Of a DNA stretch of 5,525 nucleotides, positions 1 through 5,525 are shown in pieces. Position 1 is the stretch's first letter; every line of letters begins with the position of its first letter. The position numbers and the translations under genes were made by a program. This DNA comes from an uncultured Alphaproteobacteria bacterium. Its GTDB lineage: Bacteria > Pseudomonadota > Alphaproteobacteria > Micropepsales > Micropepsaceae. The notes beneath the pieces were generated by a model. That model worked only from the letters and a program-made list of their open reading frames with translations, was not told the DNA's origin and did not search any database. The DNA is taken from NCBI GenBank assembly GCA_937942205.1, contig CALDFO010000318.1:1-5525 (forward strand). Direction: 5' to 3'.

Positions 1-342
1 AGCAACGCCATCAAGTTCACGCCCGATGGCGGCGCCGTCACCATCAGCGCCAGGCGGGCGGCGGATGGCGGCCTGGAGCTGCATGTCACCGATACCGGTG
101 TCGGCATGGATGCCGCGCAGCTGGAAAAGGCGTTCTCCCACTATGGCCAGATCGATTCCAAGGTGGCCCGCAGCCAGCAGGGCACCGGCCTGGGCCTGCC
201 GATTTCGCGGGCGCTGGCCCGGCTGCAAGGCGGCGATCTGGTCGCCGAAAGCCGTCCCGGCAAGGGCACTTGCATGACCCTGCTGCTGCCCCCGGCGCGC
301 CTCGCCGAGCCGGAGCGGACTCAGATGCCGGCAACTGCCTGA
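1..342 (+). CDS. Sensor histidine kinase, C-terminal ATP-binding domain (5'-truncated)
   Basis: This is the last 113 residues of a two-component sensor histidine kinase; the sensor part and the phospho-accepting histidine lie left of the window. The GHKL ATPase boxes appear in order: the end of the N box (SNAIKFTPDGG, residues 1-11), the G1 box (DTGVGM, 31-36), an F-box-like stretch (AFSHYGQID, 44-52) and the G2 box (GTGLGLP, 61-67). The domain closes with the usual GKGT...LLLP strand and a short polar tail ending in TGA. Such domains bind ATP and phosphorylate the dimerisation-domain histidine, from which the phosphate passes to a response regulator. The QIDSKVAR-x4-GTGLGLP wording is typical of PleC/DivJ-type alphaproteobacterial kinases. 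No receiver domain follows, so it ends as a plain, not hybrid, kinase. The partner regulator and signal are unknown. It converges on the next gene, so it belongs to a different transcription unit. Confidence 0.93.
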   Translation, partial: SNAIKFTPDGGAVTISARRAADGGLELHVTDTGVGMDAAQLEKAFSHYGQIDSKVARSQQGTGLGLPISRALARLQGGDLVAESRPGKGTCMTLLLPPARLAEPERTQMPATA

Positions 343-355
343 CGCGGGCGTGCCG

Positions 356-383
356 CGGCGGCCCGGCATGGAGCCTGCCGCCG
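356..383 (+). terminator. GC-rich hairpin between convergent genes
   Basis: Fourteen bases after the kinase stop codon, CGGCGGC (356-362) pairs perfectly with GCCGCCG (377-383). An inner GGC/GCC (365-367 with 373-375) extends the stem across a small internal loop, leaving a five-base loop. On the plus strand it is followed by TCCTTTC, a poor U-tract, so it could weakly terminate the kinase transcript. On the minus strand no T-run follows. Its place between two tail-to-tail genes supports the call, but the weak U-tract keeps confidence low. Confidence 0.4.
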
Positions 384-397
384 TCCTTTCAGGCGCC

Positions 398-1351
398 CTA
401 AAGCCGGAAGCGGCACATCCAGCCGGTATCGTCGCAGATATACATCCAGTCACCCACCACCTTGGCGCCGTGGATGACCGGCGAGTCGGACGGCAATTGC
501 ACCCGCTCGGCGATCACGCCGGTCCGGCCGTCATGGCGGAAGAAGCAGTTGAGGTTGGAATCCGACGACCACACCACGCTCTTGTCCTGGTTCCTGCCCC
601 AGCTCATGCCATGGGTGCGGTTGCCCGGCACCGGCCATGTCGCCTTGATCTTCCAGGTCTTCTTGTTGATCCAGAAGATCTGCCGCGCGGGCGGAACCGC
701 CGTCACCAGATAATCGCCATCCACCAGAATGGCGTGCGCGCCGGTTCCGGCCGAGCCTTCCTCTGCGTCCAGCGGCAACTGCCCCGGCGGCAGGCCCTTG
801 CCGGTGTTGTTGCCGACATTATTCGCCTGCGCCGGGCCGATGCCGCGCGGCATGTCCGGCCAGGCCACCGCCAGCGGGCTGCGCCGTCCCGGCGGATCGT
901 CCTCGCGCTCGTAGATGCGGCCCGCGCCCGGCGTCACATACTTGGCGATAGATTTTCCGTTCAGGTCGCAATGCAGGATGATGGAATTGTGGGTCGAGGT
1001 GATCCACATGGTGTCACCGTCCTGCACCAGCCCGCTGGGCCCCACCACATCGGCCTGGAATTCGCGCAGCGCCTCGCCGTTGCGAATATCGATCAGCGAT
1101 ATCCAATGCGCCGCGCCCTGGTCGACGATCCAGAGATGATCGGGATTGTCGGTCAGGGCCAGGCCGTTGGGCTGGCCATGCTTGGTCTTGTACAGCACCT
1201 CGATCTTTCCTGCGGCGCGCACCGGCACCGAATCCCAGGCCGGCAGATTGGTGGGCTGGCGCACCTGCCCCAGCGCGGGAGCCGCCGCCATGACGGGCGC
1301 GCTTGCGGCCAGAGACAGAAAACGCCGCCGGGCAAACAGACCGGTTCTCAT
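398..1351 (-). CDS. Tat-exported NHL/six-bladed beta-propeller-like protein
   Basis: The 317-residue product starts with a twin-arginine signal peptide: RRRFLSL at residues 8-14, a hydrophobic Ala-rich stretch, and a likely cleavage near ALG-Q (27-29). It is therefore expected to fold in the cytoplasm and be exported to the periplasm. The mature part has NHL-like blade signatures: HGQPNGLAL followed by HLWIVD (58-77), GPSGLVQDGDTMWIT (104-118), AHAILVDGDYLVTAV (205-219), THGMSWGR (246-253) and VIHGAKVVGDWMYICDD (292-308). A Pro/Gly-rich insertion of about 60 residues (141-203) sits between blades. Histidines recur at blade starts (H58, H206, H247, H294), as in metal-dependent propeller lyases (PAL, virginiamycin B lyase), but no activity is proven. 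The ATG is fixed by a strong purine-rich ribosome site five bases upstream. It lies 42 bases after the TonB-dependent receptor and is probably in its operon, perhaps binding or processing the imported compound. SMP-30/gluconolactonase-like folds are the main alternative. Confidence 0.85.
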   Translation of the reverse strand: MRTGLFARRRFLSLAASAPVMAAAPALGQVRQPTNLPAWDSVPVRAAGKIEVLYKTKHGQPNGLALTDNPDHLWIVDQGAAHWISLIDIRNGEALREFQADVVGPSGLVQDGDTMWITSTHNSIILHCDLNGKSIAKYVTPGAGRIYEREDDPPGRRSPLAVAWPDMPRGIGPAQANNVGNNTGKGLPPGQLPLDAEEGSAGTGAHAILVDGDYLVTAVPPARQIFWINKKTWKIKATWPVPGNRTHGMSWGRNQDKSVVWSSDSNLNCFFRHDGRTGVIAERVQLPSDSPVIHGAKVVGDWMYICDDTGWMCRFRL

Positions 1352-1356
1352 GTTGG

Positions 1357-1366
1357 CTCCTCTCCT
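1357..1366 (-). promoter_or_regulatory. Ribosome binding site of the propeller gene
   Basis: On the minus strand AGGAGAGGAG ends five bases before the ATG at 1351. It contains two overlapping Shine-Dalgarno cores and fixes this start, which also gives a well-formed Tat signal peptide. No promoter is evident in the 42-base gap to the receptor gene, which favours co-transcription. Confidence 0.75.
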
Positions 1367-1393
1367 GCAACCATATCGTACATTCGGACCCGC

Positions 1394-4288
1394 TTAGAAC
1401 TTGGCGCGGACGCCGACCACCGCCAGGCGGCCGATCAGATTGGTCACCATGTCGTCCGTACCCGTGATCGCCGCCTGCCCCTGGCTGTTATAGAAGGGCG
1501 GATGCTTGTCGGTCAGGTTGGTGATCGTGAAGTAGACCTGACTGCCTTCGAACATGCCGTCGGGGAAATCATACGCGCCATGCAGATCAAAGGTCATATT
1601 CGCCTTTACCGCGTCGCCGCCCCCATTGGGGTTTCCGTTGGCGTCGCGGGTCAACGGGTTGGCGGGCGTCGCCCAGTTGCGATAGGCGCCGGTGAAATTC
1701 ATGGCGAGATCAAGCGACACACCACCCATGCTCCAACTGATCGTGGTCCGCGATTGATGCTGGATCTGGGGGAATTGCGAGGTCTGACCGTCCGTATTGA
1801 GCAAGCTGTAACGCGGACCCTCCACCGGCGAACCGAACGAGATATCGTATTGCAGGAATTCCGTTATGCCCGTGCCCAGCGACCAGTGCCCCCAGCTCGT
1901 GTCGAAATCATAGTTGATCGCGATGTCGAGCCCTTCGGCGTACAAATTCATGATGTTGTTCTGGCTGGCGTCATGCAGCACATAGACCGTCGCCGGAATT
2001 GCGCTGTTGAGCGTGGGATAGGGCGCCAGGGTATCGGCCACCTGCGCCGCCGAGCAGCCGGACGGGCATATCGTAAACAGCCGGTTGAGCGAGGGCACCT
2101 GCGCCAGCACGCTGGCATTGGGCGACGTCACCGCGCCCTTGAAATGCGCGTTGAACAAGGTGACGTTCGCGACGAACCCCGGCAGGAAGTCCGGCGTGAA
2201 ATCCACGCCCAGCGTATAGCCATTGCCCTTCTGCGGCTTGGCATTGGGCCCGATGCCGCGCTGCACGGTGATGCCCTGGGTCGCCGCCGTGCCGACCTGG
2301 CAGGTGGCGGCGTTTGCCGCGCAACCCGGCAAAACGCCTGCCACACCCGGATAGAGGGCCGTGGAGAAGGTCGTGGGTGTCGAGAAAAGCCCGGCGCCGC
2401 CATAAGCCGCGCGGTAATTCTGGTTGGGATCACCCACGCTGTCCTGCTGTGGGGCGACAAACGAGGTCGAATAGCTGCCCCGGAATTTCAGCCCTGGGAT
2501 CACCGTCCAGTCCGCCGCGAATTTCGGGTTTGCCGTATCGCCCACATCCGAATAGCTGTCATAGCGACCGGAGACGTTCACCTCGAATTTGCTGACCAGC
2601 GGCACCTGCATGTCCGGCCCGATCAGCGGCACGCTGACCTCCCCGAAAATGGAGCGGACCGAGCGGGGGAAATGGAAAACGCTGAAGCCGGAGCCATAGG
2701 ACGACGGCCCGGTGCCATTCGTCTTGGTCACTTTCTGGACCAGGCCGTAACTCACCGCCTCCGCTCCGAAAGCGGCCTTGACCGTGCCGCCCGGCAGATC
2801 GAAGAGCGGCCCGTTGGCGCCGAACTTGAACTGCGTCAACGAGTCGACCTGGGTGGTGCTGGAATTGGCGCTGCTCAGGAAGGCCACCGTCGAGGCCGAT
2901 GTGCGGTTCGTGCCGATCGGATTCCAGACGTCCAGCGCATTGGCCGCCGTCAAGGGCAGCTTCTGCGCCGTGATGGTGGTCCCCACGATGGAGGGCGTGA
3001 CGAGCGATCCACTGGTCTGGGTGGTGCCGTTCAACGACAGGAGCGCGCAGCTGTTGCAGAATCCGCCATAGGTATCCGCATAGGAATTATCCTGCGCCGT
3101 CACCGCCCAGAGATTCGCCTCCCACCCATTCATGAACCCGCGGTCGAATTTGTACTTGGCGTTCAGCGCGCCATAGATGTCCGACGCACCTTGCGGTGAA
3201 ATGGCGCGCGGCAGCAGCGAACTGAAATTGTAGCGCACGGTTTGCGACGCCGCCACCACGCCGGGGGGATTTGTATAGAAGGGGTTGGCTTGCGTGCCCG
3301 TCCCGAACGCGGTCGCCGTGATCGTGCCCGCGCTGGAGTAGGTGACGTCCTTGCGGTTGGCCAGCAGGGCCGTGGCGCTGAGCGTCAGATTGCCGAACCG
3401 CTGCGTTATCCGCGCCATCAGATTGTCGCGCGTCTCCTTGGGGATGTAATCGCCCACGATCGTATCGCAAGGGGCGTTGACCTGACTGTTGACGATCGGC
3501 GATGTCGACGTCGCGGAGGGATAGATCAACGCCGATCCTGCCGGCTGAATGGAGGCGGGCGAGCAGTTGAAGCTGCGCTGATTGGTGCCGCCAAAGGGGA
3601 TGAAATTCTGGGTGCTGACCCGCGTGTTGAGGGCGAGATTGCTGATATAGGAATGCTGAACCGCCAGGTAGGCGTTGCCGCCTTCCCAACTGGTGCCCAT
3701 CAGGCCGCTGAAATTGTATTTGACGTAACTGTCCGCCCCGCCCCCTTCCGCCTGCAGCAGAAGGCCGTCATAGCCGTCCCGGGTGATGAAATTGACCACA
3801 CCCGCCACCGCGTCCGAGCCATAGATCGAGGACGAGCCGTCGGCCAGAACCTCGACCCGCTGAATGGCGATCGTGGGAATGATCGAGGGATCCGGCTGGG
3901 AATGACTGGTGCCGCCCAGGGGGAAGCGCAAACCATCCATCAGCACCAGGGTCGAGCCCGACGCGCTGCCGCCCAGCTGATGGATGTTGGGGGAAAAATA
4001 GGTGCTGTTGTGCTGGCCCTGCCCCACCTGTCCCATGTTGGACAGCGCCGGAACGGATTTGAGGATTTCGTCCAGCGTCTGGCCGCCCTGGCGCTGGATT
4101 TCCTGCGGGCCCACCGTGATGACATTCGATCCGATCGGCGCGGCGCCCCGGATGCTGGTGCCGGTGACCACAACCTCTTCAACCCTGTCATCCTGGGCCT
4201 GCGCGGCGCCGGTCATGAGCAGCGTCGTAAAAAGAGCCAGGGCCATCCCCGAGATGCGATCACAAAGCGTGCGACGGATTCTCATCAT
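1394..4288 (-). CDS. TonB-dependent outer-membrane receptor
   Basis: The 964-residue product is an energised outer-membrane importer driven by TonB-ExbB-ExbD. Residues 1-31 form a Sec signal peptide (basic start, hydrophobic MALALFTTLLM, cleavage at AQA-Q). A TonB-box-like EEVVVTGT (37-44) follows directly, with no STN signalling domain, so surface signalling through an anti-sigma factor is unlikely. The plug spans roughly 45-175 and shows TLDEILKSVPAL (71-82), STLVLMDGLR (112-121) and RVEVLADGSSSIYGSDAVAG (144-163). The barrel fills the rest, with NPKFAADW and RGSYSTSFVAP (587-613) and GYTLGVDFTPDFLPG (690-704), and ends in VRAKF with the C-terminal Phe typical of outer-membrane barrels. Eight mature cysteines lie in four local pairs. 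I chose the ATG at 4288 because GAGGGG lies six bases upstream; an in-frame GTG at 4327 would put that site inside the gene and add 13 residues before the signal peptide. The substrate is unknown; neighbours hint at an aromatic or plant-derived compound. Confidence 0.93.
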   Translation of the reverse strand: MMRIRRTLCDRISGMALALFTTLLMTGAAQAQDDRVEEVVVTGTSIRGAAPIGSNVITVGPQEIQRQGGQTLDEILKSVPALSNMGQVGQGQHNSTYFSPNIHQLGGSASGSTLVLMDGLRFPLGGTSHSQPDPSIIPTIAIQRVEVLADGSSSIYGSDAVAGVVNFITRDGYDGLLLQAEGGGADSYVKYNFSGLMGTSWEGGNAYLAVQHSYISNLALNTRVSTQNFIPFGGTNQRSFNCSPASIQPAGSALIYPSATSTSPIVNSQVNAPCDTIVGDYIPKETRDNLMARITQRFGNLTLSATALLANRKDVTYSSAGTITATAFGTGTQANPFYTNPPGVVAASQTVRYNFSSLLPRAISPQGASDIYGALNAKYKFDRGFMNGWEANLWAVTAQDNSYADTYGGFCNSCALLSLNGTTQTSGSLVTPSIVGTTITAQKLPLTAANALDVWNPIGTNRTSASTVAFLSSANSSTTQVDSLTQFKFGANGPLFDLPGGTVKAAFGAEAVSYGLVQKVTKTNGTGPSSYGSGFSVFHFPRSVRSIFGEVSVPLIGPDMQVPLVSKFEVNVSGRYDSYSDVGDTANPKFAADWTVIPGLKFRGSYSTSFVAPQQDSVGDPNQNYRAAYGGAGLFSTPTTFSTALYPGVAGVLPGCAANAATCQVGTAATQGITVQRGIGPNAKPQKGNGYTLGVDFTPDFLPGFVANVTLFNAHFKGAVTSPNASVLAQVPSLNRLFTICPSGCSAAQVADTLAPYPTLNSAIPATVYVLHDASQNNIMNLYAEGLDIAINYDFDTSWGHWSLGTGITEFLQYDISFGSPVEGPRYSLLNTDGQTSQFPQIQHQSRTTISWSMGGVSLDLAMNFTGAYRNWATPANPLTRDANGNPNGGGDAVKANMTFDLHGAYDFPDGMFEGSQVYFTITNLTDKHPPFYNSQGQAAITGTDDMVTNLIGRLAVVGVRAKF

Positions 4289-4294
4289 GGATTT

Positions 4295-4300
4295 CCCCTC
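4295..4300 (-). promoter_or_regulatory. Ribosome binding site deciding the receptor start
   Basis: On the minus strand GAGGGG ends six bases before ATG 4288 and nine before the adjacent ATG 4285. Either start gives a complete signal peptide. The upstream in-frame GTG at 4327 has no comparable purine-rich site before it, so it is less likely to be used. Confidence 0.7.
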
Positions 4301-4353
4301 TGCCTGTATCGCCGCTGCGATTTTCACGGCCCGTTGCGCGCGGGCTTTGCGCG

Positions 4354-4382
4354 AATTCAGACGGACATGCGGAGGAAGTCAA
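4354..4382 (-). promoter_or_regulatory. Candidate sigma70-like promoter of the receptor-propeller operon
   Basis: On the minus strand TTGACT (4377-4382) matches the -35 consensus in five of six bases. A 17-base spacer leads to TGAATT (4354-4359), which matches the -10 consensus in only three of six. Transcription would begin near 4347 and leave a leader of about 60 bases, containing a small GCCCG/CGGGC hairpin (4329-4345). A weak -10 beside a good -35 would suit a promoter that needs an activator. The call rests on motif matching only. Confidence 0.4.
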
Positions 4383-4398
4383 AAATATGCCGCCAAAA

Positions 4399-4417
4399 CG
4401 TCCCACGCTGTGGGACG
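4399..4417. promoter_or_regulatory. Perfect palindrome: IclR operator candidate or iclR terminator
   Basis: CGTCCCAC-GCT-GTGGGACG has 8-base arms that match perfectly around a 3-base centre. It is centred about 60 bases upstream of the predicted receptor start site, a common place for an activator to bind, and lies between an IclR-family regulator gene and the operon it may control. Dimeric IclR-type regulators usually bind short palindromes. Against this, when read as RNA on the minus strand, the stem is followed by TTTT and lies 76 bases after the iclR stop codon, so it could be a rho-independent terminator with a tight loop. It may serve as both. Confidence 0.5.
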
Positions 4418-4492
4418 GCCCTGTCGCGTCCGAAACGCGCGTGCGAAATGCCGGCGCAGGATGCGCGTCGTGATGAACGTCCGCTAACGATC

Positions 4493-5317
4493 CTAGCGCA
4501 GGCGCGTGGGCGTGATGCGTTGCGAGATCACGCCGGCCGCGACTCGCAATTCGGCCTGGATGTGCTCGACCGCGTCCGACGGCAGGGTGCCGGTTTCTCC
4601 GCAGACCGAAAGCGCCGCCACGACTCCGCCCTCGGCGTCGCGGACCGGCACCGCCACGCAGCGCATATTGGCCTGGTATTCCCGGTCGTCCACCGCATAA
4701 CCCTGGAGGCGGATCTTCGCCAGTTCGCCGCGCAGGATGGTCCGGTCCGTGATCGTATAGGGCGTTATCGCCACCAGATCGCCATCCAGGATGAAATTCT
4801 CAAGCTGCTCCGGCGGCAAGGCGGCCAGCAGAACCTTGCCCAGGCCGGAACAATAGGCCTCCAGCTTGGAGCCGACGCGGGTATAGGGCGGGAAGGCATT
4901 GGGCAGCGACACCTTGTTCACATAGGTGACCATGCCATCCTCCAGCGCCCCCAGATGCGCCGTCAGCCCCAGGCGGCCCGCGAGATCCTGCATCACGCGC
5001 TGACTGGCTTCCCGCAGCAACTGCTCGATGGCGACGGTGTGCGAAAGCGATACCAGCAACATGCCGGGGCGATAGCGGCCGTGCGGCCCCCGCACGACCG
5101 CGCCCAGTTCCTCCAGGGTGAGGATCAGGCGATGGCCCGACGATTTGGGAAGATGGGCGCGCTGGCTGAGTTCGCGGCTGGTCAGCCAGTCGTCCGACCC
5201 GCGAAAGGCCTGCAGAATCGCGAAGGCATTGCGGACGAGATTATTCTTGGTGGCGCAGGCCCGGCGAGGCGTTTCGAGGCCCGCGGGCGGCTTGGGCGCA
5301 AGAATATCTTCCAGCAT
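4493..5317 (-). CDS. IclR-family transcriptional regulator
   Basis: The 274-residue product has the two-domain IclR layout at the usual length. After a tail of about 25 residues, a winged helix-turn-helix spans roughly 26-88, with LTSRELSQRAHLPKSSGHRL (45-64) as the helix-turn-helix and LEELGAV (68-74) leading to the wing. The effector-binding domain covers about 95-268 and carries family hallmarks: YCSGLGKVLLAALP (155-168), GYAVDDREYQ (206-215), RCVAVPV (219-225) and GGVVAALSVCGETG (230-243). IclR proteins bind small carboxylic or aromatic metabolites and repress or activate catabolic and uptake genes. The ATG is supported by a GGAG core six bases upstream. The gene lies 204 bases upstream of the receptor in the same direction, so it is well placed to control the receptor-propeller operon, and 26 bases after the aldolase remnant, from which it may be read through. 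The effector cannot be told from sequence. Confidence 0.95.
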   Translation of the reverse strand: MLEDILAPKPPAGLETPRRACATKNNLVRNAFAILQAFRGSDDWLTSRELSQRAHLPKSSGHRLILTLEELGAVVRGPHGRYRPGMLLVSLSHTVAIEQLLREASQRVMQDLAGRLGLTAHLGALEDGMVTYVNKVSLPNAFPPYTRVGSKLEAYCSGLGKVLLAALPPEQLENFILDGDLVAITPYTITDRTILRGELAKIRLQGYAVDDREYQANMRCVAVPVRDAEGGVVAALSVCGETGTLPSDAVEHIQAELRVAAGVISQRITPTRLR

Positions 5318-5323
5318 TGTCGT

Positions 5324-5330
5324 CTCCCCC
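5324..5330 (-). promoter_or_regulatory. Ribosome binding site of the iclR-family gene
   Basis: On the minus strand GGGGGAG ends six bases before the ATG at 5317. It is the only good ribosome site near the 5' end of the gene and fixes the start. The short 26-base gap to the upstream stop leaves little room for a separate promoter, so one may lie inside the aldolase remnant. Confidence 0.7.
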
Positions 5331-5343
5331 GGTTACCGCCGCA

Positions 5344-5525
5344 TCACGCGACGGACAATCTGCTCACGAACTCCCCAAACGCCGCGCCGGGACGGCTTGC
5401 TTGCCGTTCACCGGATCCAGCGCGACATCCCCGCCTTGCCGCCTTCTCCGCATGATGCGGGAAGGAAGAATAGACACCGGAATAGTCCGGACTCAACGCC
5501 TTCCGGTCGACGCGCAGGGGCCGCC
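5344..5525 (-). pseudogene. dmpG: 4-hydroxy-2-oxovalerate aldolase (DmpG/BphI/MhpE) 3' end, deleted and frame-shifted
   Basis: From the right edge, the minus-strand frame starting at 5523 reads [10 protein letters not shown], then YSGVYSSF and HHAEKAA. From memory of the family, this matches the C-terminal part of 4-hydroxy-2-oxovalerate aldolases (RPVRVDRETL, GYAGVYSSF, RHAE-x-AA). These enzymes split 4-hydroxy-2-oxovalerate into pyruvate and acetaldehyde at the end of aromatic meta-cleavage pathways. After about 5434 the homology stops: the expected stretch including VGGQEDMIV is missing. A piece resembling the next segment, [17 protein letters not shown], appears in another frame from 5429, ending in TGA at 5364-5366. 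This fits a deletion of about 26 codons that also shifts the frame. The original frame runs on with an unrelated tail to TGA at 5344-5346. The lost part lies in the C-terminal region linked to the partner acetaldehyde dehydrogenase. Whether the gene beyond the window is otherwise intact is unknown. Confidence 0.65.

Noticed and set aside
350..3199. A 949-codon open frame on the plus strand, antisense to the propeller and receptor genes.
   Set aside because: Its translation is rich in Arg, His, Gly, Ala and Ile with no recognisable domain or signal, as expected for the shadow frame of GC-rich genes. The opposite strand codes clear Tat-propeller and TonB-receptor proteins with good ribosome sites.
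4454..4466. Small hairpin GCGCA-GGA-TGCGC after the IclR stop codon.
   Set aside because: The stem is only five base pairs with no T-run, common by chance in GC-rich sequence. The larger palindrome at 4399-4417 is the better terminator candidate.
5392..5407. Inverted repeat ACGGC-N6-GCCGT upstream of the IclR gene, considered as an autoregulatory site.
   Set aside because: The arms are only five bases, the sequence differs from the palindrome at 4399-4417, and it lies within the aldolase remnant.
3242..5455. A 737-codon open frame on the plus strand, antisense to the receptor N-terminus, the control region and the IclR gene.
   Set aside because: It runs through two unrelated genes and their intergenic region with no domain match and the same Arg/His-rich shadow composition. 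Its length is striking, but nothing supports translation.
5442..5465. A hairpin, CCTTC-t-CCGC / GCGG-GAAGG, resembling a terminator or a repeated intergenic palindrome.
   Set aside because: It falls inside the aldolase remnant and encodes the SFPHHAEKA stretch that matches the family, so it is better explained as coding sequence. No T-run follows on either strand.
5467..5497. Promoter-like TTGAGT and TATTCT with an 18-base spacer upstream of the IclR gene.
   Set aside because: Both hexamers match only four of six bases and lie in the aldolase-homologous coding stretch. They would leave a leader of about 140 bases. Chance is a simpler explanation, though an iclR promoter inside the remnant is possible.
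1..5525. Search for tRNA genes, CRISPR arrays, insertion sequences and long direct repeats.
   Set aside because: By eye I saw no tRNA-like cloverleaf, no regularly spaced repeats, no transposase and no paired terminal inverted repeats. The damaged aldolase end shows no insertion-sequence scar inside the window.

Overview
The window looks like a piece of a GC-rich alphaproteobacterial chromosome. The partial kinase at the left edge has the 'QIDSKVAR...GTGLGLP' wording typical of PleC/DivJ-like alphaproteobacterial histidine kinases. The large TonB-dependent receptor resembles those expanded in Sphingomonadales, Caulobacterales and Rhizomicrobium-like bacteria. The exact genus cannot be told from this sequence.

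Layout, left to right. (1) Bases 1-342, plus strand: the C-terminal ATP-binding domain of a sensor histidine kinase, followed by a GC-rich hairpin (356-383). (2) Bases 398-1351, minus strand: a Tat-exported protein that looks like an NHL/six-bladed beta-propeller, facing the kinase tail to tail. (3) Bases 1394-4288, minus strand: a TonB-dependent outer-membrane receptor, 42 bases upstream of the propeller gene and probably co-transcribed with it. (4) Bases 4289-4492: a 204-base control region with a perfect 19-base palindrome (4399-4417) and a sigma70-like promoter candidate (4354-4382). (5) Bases 4493-5317, minus strand: an IclR-family regulator. (6) Bases 5344-5525, minus strand: the 3' end of a 4-hydroxy-2-oxovalerate aldolase (DmpG/BphI/MhpE) gene that has apparently lost about 26 internal codons and changed frame near its C-terminus. 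It runs off the right edge.

Taken together, a meta-cleavage pathway aldolase remnant, an IclR regulator (a family that often controls aromatic catabolism), a TonB-dependent receptor and a periplasmic propeller protein suggest a small-molecule uptake and processing locus, possibly for an aromatic or plant-derived compound. The substrate is not shown by the sequence. IclR may regulate the receptor-propeller operon through the palindrome, but the same palindrome also resembles a terminator for the iclR transcript. The least ordinary points are the damaged aldolase end, the repeated blade-start histidines in the propeller protein, and the eight cysteines of the receptor lying in four local pairs. 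Nothing here amounts to a clearly new system. Very long open frames antisense to the receptor and regulator are treated as shadows.
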